From Mermis nigrescens (Eukaryota; Nematoda; Enoplea; Mermithida; Mermithidae), in assembly GCA_036768485.1 (NCBI GenBank), contig JAVLUZ010000257.1:1130382-1194381 (forward strand): a DNA stretch of 64,000 nucleotides. The letters run 5' to 3'. Each line of letters starts with the position of its first letter. The first letter of the stretch is position 1. The notes beneath the pieces are model-generated. The model saw only the letters and a program-made list of their open reading frames with translations. It was not told the DNA's origin and made no database searches. Shown piece by piece: positions 31,652 through 43,200 of this stretch. The position numbers were made by a program, and so were the translations under genes.

Positions 31652-31879
31652 AATTCATTTGATTCTGGTTCAAGTGGAGCTACGAACAACGTTTCTAAAG
31701 AAAGGGATTTACGTGGGTCCGCTGATGATGTGTTTTCAGCTTTTGAAAGTCAGGCGTCGAAAATGCGTCAGTCCGATCCTCAACCAAATTTTCGAAGCAA
31801 AACCATTCATTTTGAAATAAAAAGGAATCTTATGAACACAGGCGGCCAGAAAGGAGGGGACGATTTGATAAAGTATTAG
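31652..31879 (+). pseudogene. possible hAT transposase C-terminal relic
   Basis: 76 codons ending in TAG: NSFDSGSSGATNNVSKERDL, then DDVFSAFESQASKMRQSDPQ and a lysine-rich end. The serine-rich linker followed by D.FSAFE resembles the spacer before the hAT dimerisation region. Three kilobases downstream of the other hAT relic, same strand. Weak evidence. Confidence 0.35.
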
Positions 31880-32289
31880 TTATCTATACGGAAAGTTTTC
31901 CTAAGCTCTGTTGTCTGGCTATAATCGTGCTGTCAATTCCTGTCACATCGCGCACTTTAAACAAAAATCGGCTTAATCTAAGTGATGCAGTGCTTGAAAG
32001 TTTTATATAGCACTGATGTTTTGTGGTGAATGATTCACGTTTTGTGTTGTTCTGCATTAAAGGTAAAGAGTAGGTATTTATGTAGGTACGCCTATGATGG
32101 GTCTAACAATATGTAGTCCCGAATCCACGATTTGGACAGGGGGACGAACCTGATATAAATTGGTCTAAATCTAGGAAAATTCGTCAGGATAGCTCGCAAA
32201 AAGCGTATTCCTTGACGTTTTTTCGACATACTCAACCTATTGAGCTTGTCAGGTAACTTTTCGAAAAATTTTCTTCTTCTTAGAAGGCA

Positions 32290-32640
32290 ATAGAAAGTGT
32301 TGTTTTTTGGTTGCGCTCAAACCAGAATCATGGAAAATACTTCCCGTCTGGCGCGAAGCAGCGGAAATTCGAAGATTTCACGTCAAACACATGCGCTTTT
32401 TCCGTCTTTTCGTGCCTTATCACACGTTTCAAAACTTTTGCGGCTGGGGGACCGCCTCCCTCCCTCTATGGTCTGTTTCACATAGCTTCGTGCATGAATT
32501 CTGAGAATTTTGATCGACAATTAGCCGAGGGTTACGATAATTATATATCACATCAATGCTATAACCACAATCTGTCAGCTAATTGACGGATAGTTTTAAA
32601 ATTTATGATCGGACTTCTTCGAAACAGATTATAAATACGG
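32290..32640. repeat. GTCTGTTTCACAT-type repeat
   Basis: The segment beginning GTCTGTTTCACATAGCTTCG near 32470 and ending ..CGAAACAGATTATAA near 32637 is a copy of the MITE at 51248-51412 (shared GCCGAGGGTTACGATAATTA and TAGTTTTAAAATTTATGA). Confidence 0.6.
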
Positions 32641-32867
32641 TCCTGATAGCATTTTACATGTTTACCACATATGTAAGTATATATCACCTAACTTATTTAA
32701 TATTTTAATCTGAAGTGATCTGGTCTGAGCAAAGGCAAAATTTTGAATGGAATCCAAAATTTTAAAACAAACAGACAGGGCAGGGTGCTGCAGTGCAGAG
32801 TCAATTTCAGTCCATCGAGGAAAAAAGTTTGGTTGGGCAGCAAGATTCTCGGCTGACTGTTGGTAAT

Positions 32868-33081
32868 CATAATTGGGCGGCACTAAAGTTATGGAGGTGC
32901 AAAATTTTTTTAAAGGTCAAAAAATCGTGGTTTGGCGAAAAAAAACCATTTATCAACGTTTATCATTAAGCACTATCCATTGGCATTAAAACATTGCGAA
33001 AACGAGGAAAAAAATTTTCAAAAATTGAATTCTAGGGGGTATTTTAATTTATGGGGGATGCATACCCCCGCGCCCAGGTAT
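32868..33081 (+). mobile_element. MULE-like MITE, its flank hit by a hAT MITE
   Basis: From CATAATTGGGCGGCAC to GCCCAGGTAT. The left duplication is GTTGGTAAT (32859-32867). The right one, GGTGGTAAT, is interrupted after three bases by the hAT-like MITE at 33085-33254; removing that insert restores an 8-of-9 match. The hAT insertion is therefore younger. Confidence 0.78.
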
Positions 33082-33084
33082 GGT

Positions 33085-33254
33085 CAGTGGCGTATCCAGG
33101 ATTTTCTCAAGGGGGCGGTACCCCTAAGGGGGCGGAACCCTGACTTGGGCGGAAAAATTAGCCGTTTTAACCCGAAAATCACTCAAAAATCCTTAATTTT
33201 GCGCACTATTTTGGGTCAAGGGGGGGGGCGGCCGCCCCCGTAAATCCGCCCCTG
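33085..33254. mobile_element. hAT-like MITE (CAGTGGCGGAT family)
   Basis: 170 bp, left end CAGTGGCGTATCCAGG, right end TAAATCCGCCCCTG, flanked by the exact 8-bp duplication GGTATGGT (33077-33084 and 33255-33262). Another full copy in the opposite orientation is at 43492-43654, with partial copies near 49370 and 61350. Confidence 0.88.
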
Positions 33255-33387
33255 GGTATGGTGGTAATGGTGGGATGGATTTCCGAGAAAAGGTGGTACC
33301 AAAAATTCACCTACACTTTATGCATTTTATTCCAAAACACTTTGTATGGCCATGAGTGAGTGTAAATTGCTATGTACAAAGAAGTTC

Positions 33388-33518
33388 ACTAACGTTAACA
33401 TTAACGCGTTAACGTTATTTTTTAGGCAACATTAGCGTTAACGCTAACTTTATTTTATTTTGAAAAAACGTTTACGCTAACGCCAACGTTTTCTTTTTTC
33501 ACTAACGTAACCACGCTA
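33388..33518. repeat. GTTAACG-rich end (reverse of 26137)
   Basis: Contains AACGTTAACATTAACGCG and ends CACTAACGTAACCACGCTA, an inverted counterpart of TAGCATGGTTAAGTTAACG at 26137. The two could bound one 7.4-kb element holding the hAT relics, but the 8-bp flanks (CCATGCTG and CTCTGGGC) do not match. Confidence 0.5.
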
Positions 33519-33529
33519 CTCTGGGCGCA

Positions 33530-34240
33530 AAAATGCTTCTCGGTGTAAACTTTACACTTGTGCTAATACCGCAATATTGGGTGTATAGAAACAAAATAGG
33601 CTGGGATCTGTAACGCTAAGGTCAGGGCACCTTTTAAGCATAATTAGCATGTTCCGCCTACTTAGCGGAGTAGTTGAAGAAATATCGTTTCTCGTCTCGA
33701 ACCCTTTACAATAAAACGATCACAGATAAAGAAATATTGCATTAAAGGAGAAAAAAATTAGGGTTTTGAGATTTAGCAACCCTCTGCATTATAAAAGTGA
33801 TTGGACTGCACAGAAACCAAAATTGAATTAGATAAGCGGAAGGACCCGCAAAGAGTAAAAAACACGTATACTTTACACTTTTGTGCAACAACCATCGAGT
33901 GTAAAGAAATTTTAAAGTCAGATTCGTAATCTATAGCTCGGGGGCAACATTTCGAAAAAAAATTGGCTTTCCGCAAATTATTTGATTTTTCGGTTTACAC
34001 TTAACACGCTCATTGTTAACTCGGTATTGAGTGTAAACAAAAAAAGACCAACATCGAATTTTACAATTATCCATCGATTAAAAAAAACCGCACCTCCCAG
34101 ATGTGTGCCGTTATAGCTGTGAGGGGGGGGAACAAATTTCGCACTCGCTGTGATAAACATATAAAAAAAGGATGGCCAAGTATTTTACAGGTTGCGCTAT
34201 CGTGCTACCTATGATATGTAGGTAGTTGTTGAGCTATTTG
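33530..34240. repeat. TGTAAAC-rich repeat family, partial copy
   Basis: Frequent TTTACACT/GTGTAAA words and a block, ACACGCTCATTGTTAACTCG then GTATTGAGTGTAAACAAAAA, also found near 59165. The right edge GTGCTACCTATGATATGTAG resembles the edge of the long copy near 38280. Confidence 0.5.
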
Positions 34241-34519
34241 ACTGTAGAATTTTCATCCCTCCAAATTCAGAAGGCCAGCTACGCCCTTGAATTTTATGCA
34301 TTATTTTTCTGCAATTGCCCGCTGCTTTTAGATAGATTAAATTTTTTGATGTTTTTCTCTGTGAAGAATTCGCGAGAAATAGAACAAAATCTCGTTATTT
34401 TTGCATAAGATTCTTTACGGTTTTAGACATGACACAAAAATTCATAGACCTCTCTGTAATTGAATCTTGGATACGGTTTTTAATAGGTTTATGCACGTAT
34501 GTACGTTCGTACTTAAAAT

Positions 34520-35587
34520 TAGAGCTGTGCCGGGGCCAGGCCCCGGCCCCAGCCTGGCGCCGGGGCCTAGGCCCCGGCCCCGGGCCGGGCCAGGCTGGCC
34601 CCGGCACCGGGGCCGGGGCCAGTGTTATAATTGATTATAATGTAGAAAATTGATAATGTTTTGAGCAGATTTACCTTCAAGCTCGATTTCAAGCAACACC
34701 ACACATCTTGCTAATTCAAATCTTTATTTTATTATGTCAGGTTGGTGCAAATTTCTAGTTAATAATCAAAATTGACATATTTTGAATTGCAATTCATATA
34801 GCCGAGCTTTCCAGCTTGCTTGGTAGCAGGGTAGCAGACAGCTACGTCTATCAGAACAAATAGAATAATAAGCCTAAAAAAGTGCGAAGTAAAGCTAATT
34901 GAAAAACGCGTCCAAGTCAGAGGAGTTAAATCCATACATGGGCCGCTCAAAAATTATAGGGTTCCAAAACTTTTCGAAGTCAAAAAGCGCCTGATAATAT
35001 ATGGTAGGGCGAAAAAACACCGTTTTCTTGCGTTTCTCAATGAGAGCTATCCATTAGCATCAAAAAAATCGCAGAAACACAAAAAAATATTGAAAATCAA
35101 TTTCTGGGGCGTCTAGCGGATTTTTTTTTGGGGGAGAGTGTGAATTATGGGGGTCTCTAGACCATAGGTGGGCAGCACCGAAATTTTGGGAGTGTGAAAA
35201 AATTTCTAGGGGGTGGTGGTGAAAAACACCATTTTCCGACGTTTCTCGTCGAGCACTATCCCTTGGCATCAAAAAATCGCTAAAAAAGCAAAAAAATTTC
35301 AAAAATTGAATTTTGGGGGGTATTCCAACTTCTGGGGGATGCATACCCCTAACCCCCCACGCCCACGTCCCAAGCCTCCCAATGCCCATGTTCTGTTATA
35401 TCTTGTAATCCCAACAAATATTAACGCTTGACGCGCATATCTACTAGCAAGAATATATATGTACATAGGTATAAGGGGTAGGGTAGGGTCGTACTATGAA
35501 CACGGTAAAGCACGCTTTACTTGGCCCCGGCCAGGCCCCGGCCCCGGCCCCGGCCCCGGCAAAAAAGGCGGCCCCGGCACAGCTCTA
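34520..35587. mobile_element. hAT-like element with GC-rich ends, 1.07 kb
   Basis: Inverted ends TAGAGCTGTGCCGGGGCC and GGCCCCGGCACAGCTCTA (18 bp, perfect), flanked by the exact 8-bp duplication CTTAAAAT (34512-34519 and 35588-35595). The subterminal CCCCGGCC arrays stand out sharply from the AT-rich surroundings. The interior holds two head-to-tail MULE-family copies (about 34935-35160 and 35166-35395) and no transposase. Confidence 0.9.
34935..35395 (+). mobile_element. two adjacent diverged MULE-family copies
   Basis: The first begins CATACATGGGCCGCTC and breaks off near 35160. The second begins CATAGGTGGGCAGCACCG and runs to CCCACGTCCCAAGCC. Both have the core ATCCATTAGCATC or ATCCCTTGGCATC. 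No flanking duplications found; both are inside the hAT-like element. Confidence 0.65.
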
Positions 35588-35595
35588 CTTAAAAT

Positions 35596-37073
35596 ATGCA
35601 TAGGTATTTAGAATGTTTTATGCGTATGTACTCGTATTGATGGGCGATAGCCTGAGGCGAAGAACGTAAGGCATGTGTATTACTGACTTTTCTACCAGAA
35701 CTTCTTTTTTATTTTTAGAAACATTTACTGTCTGTCTTAGGTTATAGATCGAGTGGTATTCAGAAAAATCTCTTTGCTAAGGAATGGTTTTAGATGCGTT
35801 AGCCGTTAGAGAAATTGCTTTGTGAAAAATAACTTTAATCAAAACGGTATGTATGAAAGCCAAATTTTTTGCAAAGGTGCTTAAATCGATTAAAATCAAG
35901 AATTAATCAAGTTTTTGCGATTTTAAATGCTATATATTATCTTTTAAGACCCCTTTAGCTGAATAGACGTCAGTGCTGAAGTTGGTTATGGCCTGACATG
36001 CACAACGGGCCGGAGTTTGGTAGAGTCTAGACCCTACATCAGCAGCAGCCGAATTCTGGTAGGTCTACAATGATGAAAAAACTCGCAAAAACCCCAAAAA
36101 TATGCCTAAAATTTAAATGTAAGGTCAGTCGATTTTGGGGGGTCTGCCGGATTCGTGGAAACCTCATTATCCCCCATGCCCACGTGTGGTCTATGCCTCT
36201 CTATGATGAGGAATTGGTATTTTTGCTGTGAAAAATGTTGCGAAATAAAGGCCAAAAATGAATCAAAATCGGTAATCTTCAAAAGTGCTCGAAATTGACG
36301 AGCCGGCCATGTTGAGCATCTATGGCCATGGCATGCCATGCATTTACAGTTGTGACTTGCACTGCTTAAATAGCGTTAAAACTAAGTTATTGTACAGTTT
36401 CTGGCTAAATTTGAAGGAAATTTTTAGTCCGGCGCCAAAACGGCCGTCGTTAAACCGGCAGGCGCCAAAACGGCCGGCCTGAAAACGATCGACGCCAAAG
36501 CGGCCGTTGCCCAAGCGGCCGTCGTCAAAATGACCGGCGCCAAAACGGCCGGCGCCAAACCGGCCGGTGCCGAAAGGGCGTCGCCAAAACAGTGGCGCTA
36601 AACTGTGCTAGACCGCATGAAACAGCCTCGTGAAACGAGCATAAACTTTCGTAACTGTTTCAATGAAAACATTGTAAAGACAATGAAAAAGTAAGAAAAA
36701 ATTTTTGTCTTTTCCAACATGTGAAGCTTGCTTGAGCTATAAAGTGAAAAATGATACGAATACAACGAATACTTTCTGCATAAAATTCTGTTGTTCTCAA
36801 TAAAGCGCGTCGGCCCCTCAAAATTCTGCGCCTTAAACCAAAAAATGAATAATCGGAATTTCGTTAAATTTCCTAATCAGTAGATCGCCTATTTTGTTGC
36901 TTAATTAGAATTAGTTTCATTATTTTCGCTGAAATGAAATCGGCTTACAGGCAACGATCAATTTACTTATTCATTAAAATTTATAACGAACAATAAATCA
37001 TAATTCGCAATTAAATCCAACAAAAAACAGGGTACAATAGGTATCAATTTTCTTTCATATAATGTATGGATGG
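35596..37073. other. intergenic region downstream of eIF4E
   Basis: Diverged copy of the CTATGGTC repeat family at about 36020-36300, then the GGCGCCAAAACGGCC array at 36425-36600, then AT-rich sequence up to the eIF4E stop codon. No gene recognised. No clear poly(A) signal for eIF4E on the - strand was pinned down. Confidence 0.5.
36425..36600. repeat. 16-bp minisatellite, GGCGCCAAAACGGCCG
   Basis: About ten to eleven imperfect copies of a 15-16-bp unit (GGCGCCAAAACGGCCG, GTCGTCAAAATGACCG, GGTGCCGAAAGGGC). Strongly GC-rich island in AT-rich DNA. Each unit contains the palindrome-like halves GGCGCC and CGGCCG. Confidence 0.8.
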
Positions 37074-37202
37074 CTAAACCTTCAATTGAGCTTTAACCGT
37101 AGAATGCGCTTTTTGAGACACATCGATATGCGCCTCGTAATAAATCTGAATCTTCAGACTAAGTTTTTGTTTCAAGATGAGTCTGAAACACCAATTTATG
37201 CT
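37074..37202 (-). CDS. EIF4E: eIF4E exon 5 (last)
   Basis: Encodes [40 protein letters not shown] and KV, then TAG at 37074-37076. It parallels the vertebrate VYKERLGL..IGYQSHAD..STTKNRFVV. Two in-frame phase-0 acceptors exist: TATAAG before AGC (used here, length closest to the family) and TTTCAG at 37221-37226, which would add six codons (FTLVYK). Confidence 0.85.
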   Translation of the reverse strand, partial: SINWCFRLILKQKLSLKIQIYYEAHIDVSQKAHSTVKAQLKV

Positions 37203-40200
37203 CTTATACACAAGCGTAAACTGAAATGCATGAGGATTTAAGGAAAAAATCATTAAAAATCTTACGCAGATTGATTGAATGAGTGAAATGGAAACTTTTC
37301 TTACAGAACATAAGGCGCACAAGCATGCGAAATCGAAATTAGGAATTCAGAACTAGAATCAGAATTTATAATTTATAATTCATCAGTTATTCAGAATTCA
37401 CACAATAATAAATATAATTACAATTCAGCAACTCCTAAATAAAGTTTGCTATTTTTAAGGAAGATAAATTAAAAACAATTAAAATATTCAAAATGTTGCT
37501 TTCTCGTTTCTCTTAAAAAGAATGAGGGAAAACATTTATTTATTTTTGCCATAATAAAACATAATAAAATAGATATTATACCATTTTATCAATTATTAAT
37601 ATTATTATGAAATTTAAGACTTAGTAAGTATATTTTTTATCAATTAAAACTATTATAATTCCTAGTAATATTACATATAAATAATATAGTGAGGAAATTG
37701 TATTATTCTCTATTTATTTGATTATTAGTTTAATCTCAATTGATGATATATAATTTAAAAAAAGCATATGATTATCATAAATTATTTTCTTAATTAATTA
37801 ACAATAAAACTTTACTAGTAATTTTCGGATTATGACTTTTGATGTCTCAGCCCGACTCTCCAAATTTATAAAGTCATTTTTGAAGCAGAATCTTCATATT
37901 TTTATCGTCCTTTATTTTAAATGTGCCGCATGTAGTCACAACAATATTATAATTGTTAAGTAGTTTATCAATATTTATTGATCAGGTTAAAAAAAGATTA
38001 AATATTTGTTGTTAGCGATTCAGAAGGATTCAAATTTATAATTCAGACATTAACGGGCTTGGAAAAATTTTGAGTAATAGTAAATTCATAATGAAGAATG
38101 TTAAAAGACTAATTTTTAAAATAATTTTTGACACAAAAAATGACACTGGTTCGAGAAAATTTGAAATGACGAAAATTTGCCGATCTAAAGATTATACATA
38201 ATATTGAAGTATCTCTTTACAGAGAATAAATTAGATACAATTTTAGATTTGATCTGAAATACTAACAGTCAACATGTACCTATCATAGGTAGCGCGTTAG
38301 CGCGTACCTATAATATACTTGGCCTTCTTTTTTCTTATGTTTATCACAGCGAGGTGCGAATTTTATATCCACCCCTACAGCAACACTGGGACATTTCATT
38401 ATTGTGCGATATTTGAAAGATAGATAATAAAAAATTCGATGTAATTTTTAAATTTTTTACACTTCTATTCGTTGTGTAAAGAGCATGTAAAGTTTTAGTG
38501 TAACGTTATAACATATAGCTTTTTTTAAATATTGGTCGGTCACACGACTTTGCAAGCTCAGTTTTGCATTCTAATTAGTCTGTTTTTTTAGAATGTAGAC
38601 AATTGAGTAAGCTCAAAATATATTTCAAAAATTTTTCAAAATGACTTATTTTCGGAGGAGCAGTGTAAAGAGTGTAAAGAATCTGAGGGTGAAAAACACA
38701 TTTCGGCCTCTTTTTTAGTCTGCCAACAAATCCGGTTATGCGTCCCAAGAAATTCTTTTCAGCGAAAATGTACTTCGGCTCAGGGGATACTTTCGGCTTA
38801 CTAGCAAATCTTTGTACACTCAATACGGAGTTGGGTCTAGGGGTTTAAACTCTACACTTTAGTGGATAGTGTAAAAAACAGATTTTGTCTGAGATTTGTC
38901 TGCCAACTTTTCCGCTTATAAGTCCAGATAAATTGAATAAATTAGAAATAAAGTACCTTCTAAGCGCTACACATTGCAGCAAACCGCGTTCAAAAAATGC
39001 ATTATTGAGTTATTTATTGGGGCGTTGTTCGAAATCAGGGTGTGAAATGGGCTAAAAACAAGTATTTTTCCTTATTTTGATTGTTAAATATCTCAAATGT
39101 TTTGTAGAACAGAAGTTTTCCACATACAAACTTACTATGATTAAAAGGCTACAAAGTGGCTCAAACGAAATTCCTTACACTCAATAGGGATTTAGGTTCA
39201 GATTTTTAAAGTTTACAATGTGTTGGATAGTGGAAAAATATGTATTTGTCCGTTTTTTGTTCGCCACTTTCTCCGTTGAGAAGTTCGTGATAGGACGCAT
39301 AGAATAAAAGTAAAGTATATCTATGAGGTACACGTCACAGAAAATTGGTTTGTTTACATCAATATTCAGCTTTTTCGGTAGGTGTAAAGTCAAAAAATGA
39401 GTGTGTTAAACGTGTTTCTGTCTTGTGCTATTGCCAACTTCTCCGGTTATAAGTCTGGACGCGTTTGTTTACATTCAACAGCGGTGTAAACTGATCACAT
39501 CGAATATTTATTTGTCATCAGGCCATTGTGAAGACTAAATGTTTTCATTAATGTTGATCGCAATATCAGAGTAATATCAGAACTACAGATTCGAATAAAA
39601 TCTTCTTAACTCGGTGGTTGTGAAAAGTTTACACTGCTGATTAACTTTAGTTCTAGAGATTTGCGGAAGCTTAATTTTTTCAAAATGTTTTACGTGACGT
39701 CACAATTACGAATCTGACTCTTACCTTTCTCCATACCCAGTATTTCTGTGAAGTTTGCACTATTCATTTACTGTCAATGTGTAGAGTTTACACTACAAAT
39801 TTATTTTACTTCCAGAGCGTTGCAAAACGTGATTTTTTCAAATATGTTCCGTAAGGTCAGGATAACGAATCTGAGTGTATGTTTTCTTTACACCCAGTAG
39901 TAATGTAAAGTTTAAACTGAAATTTTAACGTACTCATAGTTTCAGAGCGCTGCACAAGCTTAATTTTTTGCAGAATGTTCCATGTTATGTCAGGATTACG
40001 AATCTGAGCGCAAGTATTCTTTACAGCTAATAATTGCGTATAGTTTCTGCTGAAAACCTTTGATCTGTTTAAATAAGGTTAGGTTGTCTTGTTTACAAAA
40101 GATAATGCTGATGTCCAGAACAATATTGTTTTCCGCGTTTTCGGACTGCTGTCATTATTATGGCATGTTACCGTATGTGTTTACTGACTGATTTACTCAA

Positions 40201-43200
40201 ATCATGCTGATTAAAAGTAGGGTTACTAGCGAACAAAAATGCTCCGATGGAACAAAATAGACGAATATACTTGGGATCGTAAATTTTAAAGGATGTAAAA
40301 GGAGGGGACTAGAAAAAGCTAACTATGTATATGCCTAAAGTCGCAAAATCGGCTGAAAATCACACTTTCTCTATTCAACGCAAAACATCGAAGTATATTC
40401 TGCGGCCTCTGAAAAAGTGTAACCTTCAAGTAATTTTCAATGCTTCACATAAACATAATTTAAAATGTTTTCTTTTTGTAAACTGTTTGCAAGTTGTAAC
40501 GCTGACTTGCTTCGTATCGTGATTGATAGAGAACTAACCGCAATTTTATTTGAAGGTGCTTTATTTTGTTCTCATAGGCATTATAGCAAGCGAACCTGGC
40601 GTCAGTTGATTATTGCACACAATCAGTGCAGGCAAGCAAGTGTACCTGTATTTAGTCTATTTCGTGTAAGCTTACGTGTTTCCTGCGGCTTTGAACCAAC
40701 AATTTCTTTGATTGTCTTGAATGCATCGATGTTTACTATTGCATTCAATTGGCTTGCAAAGTCTCTCCTAGTTTATTGCATCGAAATTCCCATAGCTATT
40801 GCATATCTAACTTGCTGCTTTTTCAATCGTTTTTCATTTCAATCTGTAGGCCGCAGAATATACTCCGATTTTTGGCGTTAATTAGAGAAAGTCTAATTTC
40901 TAGCAGATTTTGCGACTGTACATAGGTAGGCTTTCCCTAGTCCCCTCCTGTAACATCCTTGATAATCCACAAACACAAGTACATTCGTCTTTTTTGTTCC
41001 ATCAAAGCACTATTCTTTGGTAGTATCGTAAATGCACAGCATGGGCTATCTGAAGGGTCAGCCGGTCTGAGGGCCCGTTATAGTGAGTTTTTATGGCCCA
41101 AAATGACCTTAAAATCGGTATAAGTGCTAAGAAGCACTGGAATTACGATATTTCATAGTTTCTGTACAATTTAAAGCAGATTAAAATTTTCGATTTCCAT
41201 CCATTTTGGCTTCATTTTGCCTTATTCTACCAAAAGATTGGTGTCCATTCTGGGGGTCTAGCTAGACCTCTAAACCCATGCTTGCATGTCTGCAATGTGC
41301 CGTGCCACCTCACTTCGATGCTTACAAGCTTGAAAAAATTCAAGACCTGAGCAAAGATAATTCGTCATTTAATGCAAGTCAATGACAAGCATGCTTTCAT
41401 AAATTTCCGTAGAACGATTACAGTTTGCAAACAAGCTATCGACAATATTGGGAAAAAATATAACTGAATCCCATTCTCTTGACCTTTAGTTAACGAGGGC
41501 ACCTGCTTCACTTTAGCTGACAAAACTCTTATCGTTTACTTATACAAATAGCACAAAACTACTCTATCTCAGCAGTCTGCGTTCGATGTTCAGAATTTTT
41601 ACAGGAATATTTGATTTTTGACCATTTTTCATCCGTATTTTGCTCTATTTTACTATAAAATGTTGACTTTTTGCTCCTTCCTTTTCGGGTGTAAACAACA
41701 GGTACGCGGTTAGACGGTCTCGGGGCAGAGAGCTCATCAAGCCAAGTGAATCAAACAGTAATATAAAATGATGAAAAAATCGGCAATAACAGTTCAATTT
41801 GATAGTTTTTGGTCGATATCAAGCACATAAACAAATTGTTTGATTTAAAATTTTTAGCTACAATTTTGCCTTCTTGTTTTTCTAAAAATTTTGTTCTACT
41901 TCAGCGAGATTCACAGCATTCATAGGCAAAGCTAGAAATCTAGACTGGAAGGAATCACAAAATTTTAAGATCAAACAAATGCCAAAAAATTTATGTTAGA
42001 ACCAAAAACACGAATTTCTGATGTATTTTCATCAAACACTATCTAACAATATAAAAAAATGTCGAAAATTAAAAAAAAATTAGATTTTGGGGTCTATCGG
42101 ATTTTGGGGGTCTTACTAATCCCCCGTGTTTATTTGTGATTTAGTTCTGTACATATTTGTCCCTTGATGCGCGCCCAATCTCACCCTATTTTCTAATTCA
42201 CATCATCTTTATTCGCATCCTTGGTCCACAGCGAAATTTTATCACCCTTTTGTCGTACGTTTACTACGGCACCGCAAATAAACTGGCCGCAGTCTTCGAA
42301 CTGTTCCCCTCAAAACGAAGCTCATGGAATTTTATCCGTGAAAAAAATTAGTGAAGCTAAATCAAAATAACCACACGTGGGCGTGGGGGTGTTGGGGATC
42401 TGGACCATAAATGGGCGACACCAAAGCTCTGGAGGTGCAGGATTTTTCAAAGGTCAAAAAATGGCCTTAAAAATGGTGGTATGGTGAAAAAACACCATTT
42501 TTCAACGTTTCTCATCGAGCATTATCCATTGGCATCAAAAAATTGCGAGAAAAAATCCTACAAATTGAATTCTGGGGGTATTTCGGTTCCTAGGGCGGTG
42601 CATAACCAGTGATCGACCGGGCTCAAAAAATACCGGGCCCGGGCCCGGGCTTTGCTGCCGGGCTTGGTACCGGGCCCGGGCTTATATACTAACAACATGA
42701 CTTGCTTCCAATATAATGTTATGCATAAGTTACATATTTAGACCGATTTTACACGCAAGGCTTACTGCTGTATCAAGAAGATTTTTGAATTCTAAGCTCT
42801 GTTAATTATTCAATCTTTCTAAAAATAAATTGAGTAGTTAGCAAGGATTTTGTTAGCATTATTTAAGCAAGAACAAAGTTTTTAATACAATAGCGCGCAA
42901 TTCCATTATTAAAATGCACGTGCATCTAAACACGGTTTGAAAAAGCACAAGGTTTCATGAAGATATTTAAAGGAAATTGAGCATTAAATTCATGCATTCA
43001 GACATAACAGCGACTACGATATGGTCGGATAGAAGATGTGCTGTTTGGATTTTAGAACTCAAACTATAGCGTACATTGACGTCAATTGAAATTGTGTAGT
43101 GTATAGGATAGCACACGTATTGAAGCCATAGGCGTAGCCAGGGGGCATTGGGGGCACATGCCCTCCCGAAATTTTTCAGAAATTTTGTTGATTTTTCGAG

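Larger units (their letters stand above)
37221..42201. other. eIF4E intron 4, repeat-filled
   Basis: 5 kb of intron. First part (37320-38270) is plain AT-rich. It then holds a long TGTAAAC-rich repeat (about 38280-40070), an inverted-repeat element with an open frame (40240-41009), a CTATGGTC-family fragment around 41050-41290, and a diverged repeat near 41890-42140. Confidence 0.55.

Noticed and set aside
26129..33526. single 7.4-kb hAT element with 8-bp duplication
   Set aside because: The flanks CCATGCTG and CTCTGGGC do not match, so it is kept only as a hypothesis.
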